A stretch of DNA of 64,000 nucleotides from Armigeres subalbatus (lineage: Eukaryota > Arthropoda > Insecta > Diptera > Culicidae), in contig NW_026943003.1 in NCBI RefSeq assembly GCF_024139115.2, forward strand, positions 224,206 through 288,205, written 5' to 3'. Position numbers and translations under genes: made by a program. The notes beneath the pieces were generated by a model, which saw nothing but the letters and a program-made list of their open reading frames with translations, had not been told where the DNA came from and ran no database searches. This document shows positions 9,900 through 21,013 of this stretch, one piece after another. Position 1 is the first letter of the stretch. The number at the start of each line of letters is the position of its first letter.

Positions 9900-11638
9900 C
9901 GAGTTCTTGATAGACGACCGGATGCGATATGTGGTTATCCATGTTCGGGTAGGGCAGCAGGGACTATGTCCAAGGGCTTAACGATCTCTCCCCAGGCCAT
10001 CTGCGAGTTGTGGGGCTTGCTTAGGATGTGGTGGGGTTTGACAGTGGGCCCTGTTAAATTCCTATAAAAAGCTGCATGTATCCGCTAGTAGGCCCCACCA
10101 AAGCGACCGTATACCGCTCAAAGTGCACAAGCCCCCGACACGACGGCCCTCCGACGTGACAGAAGGTTTGCGCAAGCCGCCTGGAAAACCAATCATTACG
10201 AGCAATATAAGAAATAATACGACTCAATATAATCAACAAAGACCTAGGCGACGAATAAAGGATCACGATTGGAAGCTTGGAACATGGAACTGCAAGTCGC
10301 TAGGTTTTGCAGATTGCGACAGGATGATCTACGATGAATTACATCCCCGCAACTTCGACGTCGTGGCACTGCAGGAGATTTGTTGGACAGGACAGAAAGT
10401 GTGGAAAAGCGGGCATCGAGCGGCTACCTTTTACCAAAGCTGTGGCAGCACCAATGAGCTAGGAACCAGCTTCATAGTGCTGGGTAAGATGCGCCAACGT
10501 GTGGTTATGTGGCAATCAACGCAAGAATGTGCAAGATGAGAATAAAAGGCCGTTTCTTCAACTATAGCTTCATCAACGTGCACTGCCCAAACGAAGGGAG
10601 ACCCGACTACGAGAAAGAAGCTTTCTACGTACAGCTGGAGCAGACATACGATGGATGCTTAATGCAGGACGTCAAAATCGTCATCGGTGACATGAACGCA
10701 CAGGTATGAAGGGAGGAAATGTATAGACCGGTCATCGGACCGGATAGCCTGCACAGCGTATCGAATGATAACGGCCAACGATGCATAAACTTCGCAGCCT
10801 TCGCAGCACGCGTAATGCACCGAAGCACCTTCTTTCCCCGCAAAAACATCCACAAGGAGATCACCTAACCAAGAAAAGGAAAACCAAATCGACCACGTTC
10901 CAATCGCCGGTAAATTCTTTTCCGATATTACGGACGTACGCACTTACCGAAGAGCGTATATTGAATCCGATCACTACCTCGTTGCAGTATGTCTGCGCTA
11001 AAACCTCTCGACGGTGTACAACTCGCGTCGGAGTCGTCCGCCGCAGCTAAACATTGGGCGGTTACAAGACGGTAGACTAGCCCAAGACTACGCACAGCAG
11101 CTGAAAGTGGCACTCCCAACGGAAGAGCAGCTAGGCGTAGCGTCTCTTGAAGATAAGATAAGGGATAAGGGTAATACGAAGGATTAAGGGTTTGCATCGG
11201 TGGTGACGAAATCGAGGTGGTAGAAGAATTTGTGTACTTGGGCTCACAGGTGACTGCCGAAAATGATACCAGCAGAGAAATTCGGAGACGCATAGTGGCT
11301 GGAAATCGTACGTACTTTGGACTCCGTAAGACGTTCCGATCGAATAGAGTTCGCCGCCGTACCAAATTGACAATCTACAATACGCTCATTAGACCGGTAG
11401 TCCTCTACGGACACGAGACCCGGACGATGCTCGTGGAGGACCAATGCGCACTTGGAGTTTTCGAAAGGGAAGTGCTGCGTACCATCTATGGTGGGGTGCA
11501 GATGGCGGACGGTACGTGGAGGAAGCGAATGAACCACGAGTTGCATGAGCTGCTGGGAGAACCATCCATCGTTCAAACCGCGAAAATCGGACGACTGCGG
11601 TGGGCCGGGCACGTAGCCAGAATGTCGGACACTAACAT
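9900..11638 (+). mobile_element. RTE-clade retrotransposon, internally deleted
   Basis: The 5' part encodes an apurinic-like endonuclease: LGTWNCKSLG (about 10270), VALQEICWTG (about 10360), MRIKGRFFNYS (about 10540) and VIGDMNAQV (about 10680), spread over at least three frames. A degraded ESDHYLVAV follows at about 10960. At about 11165 the sequence jumps directly to the last third of the ORF, VEEFVYLGSQV to RLRWAGHVARMSD, missing the whole RT palm. The last part is almost identical to bases 500-905, so the two copies are the same family. It ends abruptly at about 11638, fused to another repeat. Confidence 0.8.
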
Positions 11639-11928
11639 GGTTCACTTGAATCGTAGTGCAATTTGCACCAGCTCTGATCAATCACGGAGTATCAGGTATC
11701 AGAACGTCGGCTCAGGAGGCACGTTCTCCTCAGTTTGGGAGATTTGTGCCATCGCCTTCACTGGCTTTTCTCATCATTTACCTGACGGAAAAGGAAGTGA
11801 AAAATGGAAAGGAAGAGGAAGTCAAGTTGGAAAGGAGAATGAACAGATTTCAGGAGAAGGAGGATACATTCAATACTACATACATGCGATACATTTTGTA
11901 AAACGCAATGAAACGCGAAGCATAAAAT
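11639..11928 (+). repeat. Composite repeat module, copy 1
   Basis: From ATGGTTCACTTGAATCG to GCGAAGCATAAAAT. An almost identical module, fused to the same RTE breakpoint, lies at 17378-17671. Its first 50 bp recur at 16797 and 18341. Confidence 0.75.
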
Positions 11929-13002
11929 TCATTCATTTATTTAGTTAACATCTAAACAGATAACACTGAATCAACAATTTGACGCCACAATGCACGGTTC
12001 GAGGCCGCATCTCTCCATCCTCGGATACGCCCCACGCTCGCCAAGTCGTTCTGCACCTGGTCTGCCCATCTCGCTCGCTGCGCTCCACGCCGTCTCGTAC
12101 CTGCCGGATCGGAAGCGAACACCATCTTTGCAGGGTTGCTGTCCGGCATTCTTGCAACATGTCCTGCCCATCGTACCCTTCCGGCTTTAGCTACCTTCTG
12201 GATACTGGGTTCGCCGTAGAGTTGGGTCATGGTTCATTTTCGCCGCCACACACCGTCTTCTTGCACACCGCCAAAGATGGTCCTAAGCACCCGTCTCTCG
12301 AATACTCCGAGTGCTTGCAAGTCCTCCTCGAGCATTGTCCATGTTTCATGTCCGTAGAGGACAACCGGTCTTATAAGCGTCTTGTACATGACACATTTGG
12401 TGCGGTGGCGAATCTTTTTCGACCGCAGTTTCTTCTGGAGCCCGTAGTAGGCCCGACTTCCACAGATGATGCGCCTTCGTATTTCACGACTAACGTTGTT
12501 GTCAGCCGTTAGCAAGGATCCGAGGTAGACGAATTCCTCGACCACCTCGAAGGTATCCCCGTCTATCGTAACACTGCTTCCCCAGGCGGGCCTGTCGCGG
12601 TCGGGTCCGCCCACTAGCATATACTTTGTCTTCGATGCATTGACCACTAGTCCAACTGTTGTGCTTCACGTTTCAGGTGGGTGTACAGTTCTGCCACCTT
12701 TGCAAATGTTCGGCCGACAATGTCCATGTCATCCGCGATTCAAATAAATTGACTGGATCTGTTGAAAATCGTACGCCGGCTGTTACACCCGGCTCTCCGC
12801 ATGACACCGTCTAGCGCAATGTTGAACAACAGGCACGAAAGTCCATCACCTTGTCTTAGTCCCCGGCGCGATTCGAACGAACTGGAGTGTTCGCCCGAAA
12901 TCTTCACACAGTTTTGCACACCATCCACCGTTGCTTTGATCAGTCTGGTAAGCTTCTCAGGGAAGCTGTTCTCGTCCATAATTTTCCATAGCTCTACGCG
13001 GT

Positions 13003-13872
13003 CTATACTGTCGTATGCCGCCTTGAAATCAACAAACAGATGGTGCGTTGGGACCTGGTATTCACGGAATTTTGAAGGATTTGCCGTACAGTAAAGATCT
13101 GGTCCGTTGTCGAGCGGCCGTCAACGAAGCCGGCTTGATAACTTCCCACGAACTCATTTACTAATGGTGACAGACGACGGAAGATGATCTGGGATATCAC
13201 TTTGTAGGCGGCATTAAGGATGGTGATCGCTCGAAAGTTCTCACACTCCAGTTTGTCGCCTTTCTTGAAGATGGGACATATAACCCCTTCCTTCCACTCC
13301 TCCGGTAGCTGTTCGGTTTCCCAGATTCTGACTATCAGTTTGTGCAGGCAAGTGGCCAGCTTTTCCGGGCCCATCTTGATGAGCTCAGCTCCGATACCAT
13401 CCTTACCAGCTGCTTTATTGGTCTTTAGCTGTTGAATGGCATCCTTAACTTCCCTCAAGGTGGGGGCTGGTTGGCTTCCATCGTCCGCTGAACTGACGTA
13501 GTCATCTCCTCCGCTGCCTTGACTTTCACTGCCTGTACTCTCAGCGCCATTCAGATGTTCCTCGTAGTGCTGCTTCCACCTTTCGATCACCACACGTTCG
13601 TCCGTCAAGATGCTCCCATCCTTATCCCGGCACATTTCGGCTCGCGGCACGAAGCCTTTGCGGGATGCGTTGAGCTTCTGATAGAACTTGCGTGTATCTT
13701 GAGAACGGCACAGCTGTTCCATCTCCTCTCCTCTCGCGTTTCTTCTCCTGAAAAAGGCGGGTCTGCTGTCTCCGCTTCCGTCTATAACGTTCCACGTTCT
13801 GCCGGATACCTTGCTGCAGCGCGACCGCCCGCGCTGCGTCCTTCTCCTCCAGAATTTGTCTGCACTCTCCAT
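13003..13872 (-). pseudogene. RTE reverse transcriptase, fingers and palm (frameshifted)
   Basis: This frame encodes the linker and N-terminal RT with NKAAGKDGIGAELIK, LPEEWKEGVICPIFKKGD, FRAITILNAAYK and YQAGFVDGRSTTDQIF. The frame is lost near 13085 and motif A resumes in another frame at about 13020. The FADD box region is damaged between 12740 and 12650, where GTTGAAAATCG is followed by a different sequence. Known role: target-primed reverse transcription. Confidence 0.8.
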
Positions 13873-15050
13873 CGAACCAATCGTTCCGTCGACTTCGTCT
13901 CACATCAGGTACGTCGGGTACGTTGTTCTCGGCTGCGTCGTTAATGGCTGCTTTGACTGTATTCCAGCAGTCCTCAAAAGGGGCCCCATCGAGCTCACCC
14001 TCTTCCGGCAACACTGCTTCGAGATGCTGCGCGTATGCAGTGGCGACATCAGGTTGCTTCAGTCGCTCTAGGTCGTACCGCGGCGGTCGTCGGTACCGAA
14101 CATTGTTGATGACGGATAGTTTTGGGCGCAGTTTAACCATCACCAGATAGTGGTCAGAGTCGATGTTAGCGCCACGATATGTCCTGACGTCGATAATGTC
14201 GGAGAAGTGCCGTCTATCAATCAGAACGTGGTCGATTTGTGATTCTGTCTGCAGTGGTGATCTCCAGGTGTACCGATACGGGAGGCTGTGTTGGAAGTAG
14301 GTGCTGCGAATGGCCATATTCTTGGAGGCGGCGAAATCAATTAGTCGTAGGCCGTTTTCGTTCGTCAGCCGGGGAGCACTGAACTTTCCAATAGTCGGTC
14401 TAAACTCCTCCTCTTGGCCAACCTGAGCGTTCAAATCTCCTATGATGATTTTGACGTCGTGGCTTGGGCAGCTGTCGTACTCACGTTCCAGCTGCGCGTA
14501 GAATGCGTCCTTATCATCATCAGTGCTTCCGGAGTGTGGGCTATGGACGTTGATTATGCTGAAGTTGAAGAACCGGCCTTTGATCCTCAACCTGCACATT
14601 CTTTCATTGATCGGCCACCATCCGATCACGCGCCTTTGCATATCGCCCATCACTATGAAAGTTATTCCTAGCTCTTGTATGTTGCCGCAGCCCTGGTAGA
14701 TGGTATGATTACCTCTAAACGTTTGCACTAATGATCCCTTCCCACAAACCACCTGCAGCGCTACGATGCCGAATTCACGGCCTTTGAGCACATCAGCGAG
14801 TAAGCGTGTGCTCCCTAAGTTGAGAGATTTGCAGTTCCACGTACCGAGTTTCCAATCGCTAGTCCCTTTTCGTAGGCAGTGGTCTTCTTTGATGGTTCCG
14901 GTCCGTATTCTCGTGAGTTTTTTAAAGGGTGACTTGCAGGGCCTGACATCAAACCCAATTTCCGGAAGACCATTCCTCCTTATTTCCGGTGGACCATGGT
15001 GCACAGTTTCACTTAGAGTCTCTCGCTGGCACTCGGACGAAATTTTGTTC
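13622..15050 (-). pseudogene. RTE endonuclease domain ORF (about 476 codons)
   Basis: This is the longest open frame in the window. It covers the AP-like endonuclease and the linker to RT. Visible catalytic-type motifs are TWNCKSLN, GDLNAQV, IDHVLID and SDHYLV. The first codon is not clearly ATG and the frame continues from non-element sequence. The frame leaves the RT at about 13745, where the RT frame (13003-13872) takes over with an overlap, indicating a frameshift. Confidence 0.8.
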
Positions 15051-16008
15051 AAGTCAGCATAACTTTGCGTAGAATGATCCGATTTTGATCAAATTGGAAC
15101 CATCGGACGCAGAAACTCTTCTAGTATACTATCCTTATGCAAAACCTGAGATAGTCCCTTGGCCACCGGAGATGTTCCGGGTTTTCCGAGGGTTCAAGAT
15201 GCATTTTTCCACCGCTTGTCATTTTTTGTGACGTTTACTTTCATCATGTTTTATACTTTGTCCAAAAACTAGAACTAATATGCCGACGAATGGTGGTAGA
15301 TCGAGAATCCATCGAAACTACGCAGATATATGGCCATTTCCGTAAAAAACGCTCCCGGGAACATGATGAAATGATAACAGATCGGAATAATGCAAATATG
15401 AGTATCTAACTTCATGGCTTTGCGAGACGATGATAACAGAAATATTTCCAAAATGATAGTGTCCACTGCCACCCTTATAGCAGGTTCCAAGGGCCTTCCA
15501 GAAGGAGCCGGTTTTCGCACCATCTGGAACCATGCATATATGGGTGTCAAAATTCATGTTTTCCCAAGACGATGAATATAGAATCTTTATTAAAGATATA
15601 TTTTATGGACTGTAATACTCTCTGGCCAATTTGTAACAGGTTCCGGATGTTCTGCGAAAGTGACATTTATTCAGGGTGTATGGCGAATCCCGCACCGTTT
15701 TCACGAAAATGGCCGTATCTCTGCGTATACCTAATGGATTTTCGACCTGCAGCCAGCATTGGTCAGCATATTAGTTCTAGTTTCTGGGGAAAGCATAAAA
15801 CATGATGGCAGTAAACGTCACATAAAATGACAAGCAAAAGAAAAAAAATCGTTTTCAACATACCCTCAAAAAACCCGGAACACCTCCGGTGGCCAAGGAC
15901 CTATCTCAGGTTTTGCATGGGGACAGTATACTAGAAGAGTTTCCGCGTCTGATGGTCTCAATTTTATCAAAATCGGATCATTCTACACAAAGTTATGCTG
16001 ACTTGAAC
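15047..16008. mobile_element. Large foldback element, 962 bp
   Basis: The left arm (15047-15347) and right arm (15699-16008) are inverted copies of about 300 bp with moderate divergence. The ends read GTTCAAGTCAGCATAAC at the left and its complement at the right. The centre contains further weaker inverted similarity around AGACGATGA. No transposase is encoded. It abuts the 5' end of the minus-strand RTE. Confidence 0.75.
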
Positions 16009-16051
16009 TTTGACAAAATTTTGCCAATCTCTACCTTTTTGTCTAACCCCT

Positions 16052-16158
16052 CCCTAGCAGCACACATGTTCCACTTAGGTTATTGCAACTCGTATGTGAC
16101 CAGATTTAGTCACAAACAAGTTGCTGCAACCTATTTTACCTGACTTGTGCTGCTCGGG
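16052..16158. mobile_element. 107-bp MITE, copy 1
   Basis: Ends are CCCTAGCAGCAC and GTGCTGCTCGGG, inverted. The flanks are CT on both sides, a 2-bp duplication. The same 107-bp length and ends recur at 54282-54388. Confidence 0.75.
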
Positions 16159-16164
16159 CTGTAG

Positions 16165-17115
16165 GTGACAATTTGTTGAGAAACTAAGAAACCGAACGTC
16201 AAAGACGAAACACAGAGTATATTGTGAACAACGCATAATGCAAATCCATATAGGTGAAAATTTGTTGAAACTAAGTAAAACATATTAATAACGCCACGCT
16301 CATTTAACCTCAAGTTGAGATTGAACAAGAGTAACCGAACTCGAACGTCAAAGACGAAACACAGAGTACACTGGGAAAAACGCATAATGCGAATTCATAT
16401 AGGTGACAATTTGTTGAAAAACCAAGTCGAAAACATATTCATAACCCTACCCTTATTTAACCTCAAGTTGAGATCGAATAAAAGTAACCGATTATCTGGA
16501 GAAGAAAAAAAGTCAGCTACGCCATAGCTCCGATTAGCGCAATCCGTAATATTATTCTTAGCCAGATAACCAGCTGGCGACACCACACGGCTATCTAGGC
16601 TGTTCGTGGAGAGAAGTTGACATTGACTTTACATCAACTCTCAATGTGGTCGAACAGCCACAACAATAACAATTAACCACACAGTAACATTCCCTCCCTT
16701 CCCCAACTGACTGTAGGGACTTCTCCGGCTCCGCTATTGATCAACATTTGCGAGCTGCTGAAACGTGCACTTCGAGAAAAGATGGTTAATTCCAACCACT
16801 ATTCACTTGGATCGTAGTGCAATTTGCACCAGCTCTGATCAATCACGGAGTAGCAACCATTGATATGTACATTCAGTCTAAGCTAAGCTGAGCGAACTAG
16901 CGTTTCAGTAGATCAACCCAACCCTAGCAGCCATTTTCGATGATGAATATGCCGACAGTGAAGACCTGGTTGAATCAGGTTTTGCAACCGCGCTGAAAAG
17001 TTGGTGCACTATGTCACGTCGCGGTGCACGGGTCGGTATCGGTCCCAGTCGACGACCGTGTAGTTTATTGCGGCGATGAGCTTCAGGTTCTTGCAAGCGA
17101 TGGAGCCGTGTATGA
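16165..17115. repeat. Duplicated repeat block, copy A
   Basis: It starts with two tandem units of about 160 bp (GAACGTCAAAGACGAAACAC ... AGATTGAA), then a region shared with 17815-18660: CTATCTAGGCTGTTCGTGG, AAGTTGACATTGACTTTACA, CGTAGTGCAATTTGCACC. Relative to copy B it lacks about 170 bp near 16540. It ends at GAGCCGTG inside sequence that in copy B continues into a LINE ORF1. Confidence 0.7.
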
Positions 17116-17195
17116 AAATGTATGAAGAAACATCCAAAAACTGTAAATTGCAGTTGGACGACATAACTTAAGAAGAAGAACTATGATACTCACAA

Positions 17196-17377
17196 CGCGC
17201 ACTTGGAGTTTTCGAAAGGGAACCATCTATGGTGGGGTGCAGATGGCGGACGGTACGTTGGAGGAAGCGAATGAACCACGAGTTGCATCAGCTGCTGGGA
17301 GAACCATCCATCCTTCAAACCGCGAAAATCGGACGACTGCGGTGGGCCGGGCACGTAGCCAGAATGTCGGACATTAA
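17196..17377 (+). pseudogene. RTE 3' fragment joined to composite module, second copy
   Basis: This repeats 11445-11638 with a small deletion near 17220 (GAAAGGG joined to AACCATCTATGG). It encodes the same NHELHQLLGEPS and RLRWAGHVARMSD peptides and breaks at the same base as the first copy. Confidence 0.75.
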
Positions 17378-17671
17378 CATGGTTCATTTGAATCGTAGTG
17401 CAATTTGCACCAGCTCTGATCAATCACGGAGTATCAGGTATCAGAACGTCGGCTCAGGAGGCACGTTCTCCTCAGTTTGGGAGATTTGTGCCATCGCCTT
17501 CACTGGCTTTTCTCATCATTTACCTGACGGAAAAGGAAGTGAAAAATGGAAAGGAAGAGGAAGTCAAGTTGGAAAGGAGAATGAACAGGTTTCAGGAGAA
17601 GGAGGATACATTCAATACTACATACATGCGATACATTTTGTAAAACGCAATGAAACGCGAAGCATAAAATA
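17378..17671 (+). repeat. Composite repeat module, copy 2
   Basis: Near-identical to 11639-11928, ending GCGAAGCATAAAAT. The RTE fragment plus this module form a unit present twice, 5.7 kb apart in the same orientation. Confidence 0.75.
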
Positions 17672-17814
17672 TGCTGGATAAATCAAACAATGCGAATGCA
17701 TATAATATACCATTTATAGAAAAGCCAATTATGTAGACTCACGCGCATTAAATTAGGGACTAAATAGAGGTGTCACAAAAACACTGAGGACGTAACAATG
17801 GACGAACGTTAAAG

Positions 17815-18660
17815 ACGAAGCACAGAGTACACTGTGAAAAACGCATAATGCGAATCTATATAGAGATTGAATAAGAGTAGCCGATTATCTCGGAGAAGCA
17901 AAAGGTCAACTTCGCCATAGCTCCGGTTAGCTCAGCGAGGGCTCAATACTGTGAAGGGGGCCCTGGTACTTCACAGGCTCCGTTTGCGGTCAGTTTCTTA
18001 TTAGACCCCTAACCATTCATTCCTAGGCACGGTAAGCATAACGCAGCATCACACCGAGAATTGAGGGTCACCTGTATGGTGGTCTTTTACCACTGGAACA
18101 GGCAATCCGTAATGTTATTCTTAGCCAGATAATCAGCTGCCGACACCACACGGCTATCTAGGCTGTTCGTGGAAAGAAGTTGACATTGACTTTACATCAA
18201 CTCTCAATGTGGTAGAACAGCCACAACAATAACAATAACCACACAGTAACATTCCTCCCTTCCCCAACTGACTGTAGGGACTTCTCCAGCGTGGGACGTG
18301 CACTTCGAGAAAAGATGATTAATTCCAACTACTATTCACTTGGATCGTAGTGCAATTTGCACCAGCTCTGATCAATCTAGGAGTAGCAACCATTGATATG
18401 TACAGTCTGTCTAAGCTAAGCTGAGCGAGCTAGCGTTCCAGTTGACCAGCCAAATCTTAGCAGCCATTTTCGATGATGAATATGCCAACAGTGAAGGCCT
18501 GGTTGAATCAAGTTTTGGAACCGTGCTGAAAAGTTGAAACAGTTGGTGCAATATGTCACGTCGCTGTGCACGGGTCGGTATCGGTCTCAGTCGACGACCG
18601 TGTAGTTTATTGCAGCGATGATCTTCAAGTTCTTGCAAGCGATGAAGCCGTGCTCGAGGT
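17815..18660. repeat. Duplicated repeat block, copy B
   Basis: Contains the same sequence as 16330-17115, plus about 170 bp absent from copy A (17940-18105). It continues without a break into the minus-strand ORF1 remnant. Confidence 0.7.
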
Positions 18661-19260
18661 GAACCAAGTACAGCTGATCCCGATACTCGTCTTGTCGTGA
18701 CGAGCGATTTTGTGGATGACGACGGGCTTGAATCCGCAACCCTCCAGCTCGGTAATGAGCTCTTGGTCATCCATATCGTGGAGTCCACGCATCAAAGCCT
18801 TGAGCGGCTTCGTGTCGGGGAGGTCATGAATGAAGTAGTCATACATGTGTACCTGAAGGAACTCCACGACAGACTTGTGATGATCCTTATTTGATGGCAT
18901 CACCTTCACTGCAAAGTCGTAATGTGCAGTTTAGGCCCCTGGTAATTGGATGGCGGAGATTTGGGCGCAGGTCCATCGAATCGCCCTTGGTCGGAGCTGC
19001 GGCAGCTGGGGTTGCTGCTTCTTACGTTTTACCAGCGTCGTCAAGTAGTAACAACGAGAACACGGTGCTTGACATAATATTTTTGGGGGGGTTTCCCTCA
19101 CCTCCATTTGGGGTGCGCTTTGGCACCTTGCCAGTAGTGACCAAGTCGGTCACCGCGTCTCCCATGATTGGCCCGGGAGGAAATACCGACGAGGCGAACA
19201 CGAAAAAACAGACGATGAACGATGAAACGATGAAAACTTGAAAATAATGCGCGAGCAAAA
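18460..19260 (-). pseudogene. LINE ORF1 (gag-like) remnant with pre-C2HC domain
   Basis: Minus-strand translation gives VVEFLQVHMYDYFIHDLP and LKALMRGLHDMDDQELITEL (about 18720-18880), the pattern of the pre-C2HC domain found in ORF1/gag-like proteins of Jockey-type LINEs. Shifted frames then read LYLVHLEHG and RYRPVHSDVTYCTNC, where the first cysteine knuckle would begin. The reading frame then breaks into the repeat block. Upstream, to 19260, is probably the ORF1 N-terminus in several frames. The element is truncated and non-coding now. Confidence 0.6.
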
Positions 19261-19762
19261 CGCACGACCGATCGTGCTGCTGTCTCGAACTGGAATTTAC
19301 AATTTGAGATCAAATGAATCTGCTCCACGTAAACTTGGGCAAAATGGGGACATTTTTTATTGGTGCTTGGTGCGTTTTAGCAACACTCCGGCCATGTGTC
19401 CGATTCCTGGTTTTATGTGAGTGATTATGTATCCGAAGAATGAAGAACATATAAGTAACCAGTGATGAAATTCTTGTACATAAAAAATCACGGTAATAAA
19501 GATTTAAAAAACAAATCAATAAAGTACCCAATAAACAATATAGTTCGCCAAATCGGCCATAAACTGTTACTTTAAATGTTTATAACTTTTTATGTAGCCG
19601 TATATTAACCCTATTTGGCGGTGTGGCGAAATAAGTGCTAATGATTACTTCGGATTGTCTAATGCACATGTGATAAGAAAATATTAAGAGTTCTAATACA
19701 AGTTAATTAAGTAGAACAGTGTTTAGAGAAATTGAATCTACTCATGACCTTTCTCATTACAG
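19261..19762. other. AT-rich intron preceding the second dpr Ig exon
   Basis: No repeat or gene was recognised. It ends with the acceptor used for 19763. Confidence 0.4.
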
Positions 19763-19879
19763 GTTTCGTGGATACGGCATCGAGATCTTCACTTGCTGAC
19801 GGTAGGCAAAGCCACCTACACCTCCGATCAGCGGTACCAAAGTGTGCATAACCCCGCGTTAGACGACTGGTCACTGAAG
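19763..19879 (+). CDS. dpr-like exon: centre of Ig domain 1 (WIRHRD motif)
   Basis: This 117-nt exon (39 codons, phase 0 at both ends) follows acceptor CATTACAG and ends before GTAAGT at 19880. It encodes residues 96-134, beginning VSWIRHRDLHLLTVG and continuing with TYTSDQRY and DDWSLK. WIRHRD and TYTSDQR are among the most conserved stretches in dpr proteins and contribute to the face that binds DIP partners (family knowledge). The reading frame is open with no disruption. It sits alone between two large introns, 14.2 kb from the previous exon and 42.6 kb from the next. Confidence 0.96.
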
Positions 19880-20677
19880 GTAAGTTCTATATGCGCACAG
19901 ATTTCCTGAATTCGAGAGACTATGGCAACCTTCACGAAACGTCTTGAATTAATGGGTTGGCGAAACAATACCTCAGTTCAGTTCAGTTGACGAACGTAGC
20001 CACGCGCTGTCTAAATTGATACATTCTCGGAAAGGATTAATATCTTATTCCACCGGTGGCTCGTTTCATTTTCCGCTTCCATTGAAAATCATCCAACCCA
20101 AAGCTCCACTGAGGGAGCGAAAGAGGAAATTGAAGCCAAAATCTCGCTCAAACAGCTCGGCAGATTTGATAGGCAGAATGTATCAGTCAGCAAAGCGCAT
20201 GAAACAATATCCGCACCGGTAGTGAAAGTAGGGTTAATAACAATCCAAAACGAAAAACTGGAGCGCAATTTGTTTTGTTTTCTCATTTTTTTGAGTTTTC
20301 ATTTCAGCATGACACAAATTTAACCAAAATTATCCATTTTACAAACGTTGTTGATATACGAACGCTCTTTTCGTATCTAGTTAAAGTCGACTATCTAGTA
20401 TTTTTTAAAGCACATTTTCACTTGTTCATTAACAAGTTTTAATCAACAGCTGAATACTATTTACAATTTAAGCAATACAATAACGGGTATGTTTCTTGGA
20501 GAACTTTGTATGTACACGCAGATAAAGTGTGGAGCCGCGTGGTGCATTGTCAGTTTGCCGCGTATCGCGACTCGTGAAGCATTTTGCTTCACAAAATTAT
20601 TATGTTCCAATTGCGTTAAATTATAGCTTTTCTTTCTTCTATTGGCGGCTGTTATTCCACAACTTCTGTCAACAAAT

Positions 20678-21013
20678 TTAGCTAATTTGGGAACCAGTTT
20701 GGCTACATGTACGACATTTTACTTCTGGGATATTAATCGAGCCTCTTTCTGCATGATGTAAATTGGCTTCAAAAATTCTGGAGGCGTTTTCAATCATTCT
20801 CCTTTGTGTGATAACATTCTTCGGGTTGCTTCTGAATACCGACCATAAACACCTCATTTCATCACGGGTGAGTGCGCCTTTGTTAATTTTTTTTATACGA
20901 CCACGCAAATGAGAGACAGGTGTTGCCTCGAAGGAAGTTGATTTGGTATTATTGTCCAGCCCTCGCATTTTACGACAACTTTTCCCGGCGGACCTAACAC
21001 CGACCGGAAGCAT
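20678..21013 (-). CDS. Unidentified 111-codon ORF
   Basis: An ATG-initiated frame on the minus strand (ATG at 21013, TAA at 20678) encodes a basic, soluble, Lys/Arg/Asn-rich protein with no signal peptide or membrane segment. It has five cysteines, including a CRTC pair near the C-terminus (about residues 102-105). I do not recognise the family. The frame lies alone in intron 3 on the strand opposite the dpr-like gene. It could be a small intronless gene, part of an unidentified transposon, or a chance ORF. A chance ORF is a real possibility at this length in such sequence. Confidence 0.25.
   Translation of the reverse strand: MLPVGVRSAGKSCRKMRGLDNNTKSTSFEATPVSHLRGRIKKINKGALTRDEMRCLWSVFRSNPKNVITQRRMIENASRIFEANLHHAERGSINIPEVKCRTCSQTGSQIS

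Larger units (their letters stand above)
11929..15050 (-). mobile_element. Near full-length RTE-clade retrotransposon, minus strand, frameshifted
   Basis: The element runs right to left. At its 5' side is an endonuclease reading LGTWNCKSLN (about 14830), IIGDLNAQV (about 14440), QIDHVLIDRR (about 14220) and SDHYLVMVK (about 14150). RT follows: NKAAGKDGIG (about 13400), FKKGDKLECENFRAITIL (about 13230), DFKAAYDSID and RRGLRQGDGLSC (about 13020-12860), then the C-terminal VEEFVYLGSLL, LYGHETWTML and GRVRWAGHVARM. The plus-strand end shows an ATTCATTCATTTATTTAG tail. Frame changes occur near 13745, 13085, 12740-12650 and 12232, so it is not functional. It belongs to a subfamily different from the copies at 1-1110 and 9.9-11.6 kb. 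Confidence 0.85.
5533..19762 (+). other. dpr-like intron (14.2 kb), repeat-filled
   Basis: Bounded by GTAAGT and ACAG. It holds two Penelope-type solo repeats, a Jockey fragment, a hAT relic, three RTE-derived segments, a large foldback and a duplicated composite repeat. No other host exon was recognised. Confidence 0.9.

Noticed and set aside
13519..13944. Plus-strand ORFs over the minus-strand RTE
   Set aside because: Shadows of the RTE coding strand; the minus frames carry clear endonuclease/RT motifs.
18891..19241. 116-codon plus-strand ORF
   Set aside because: Opposite to the LINE ORF1 remnant; no domain in this frame.
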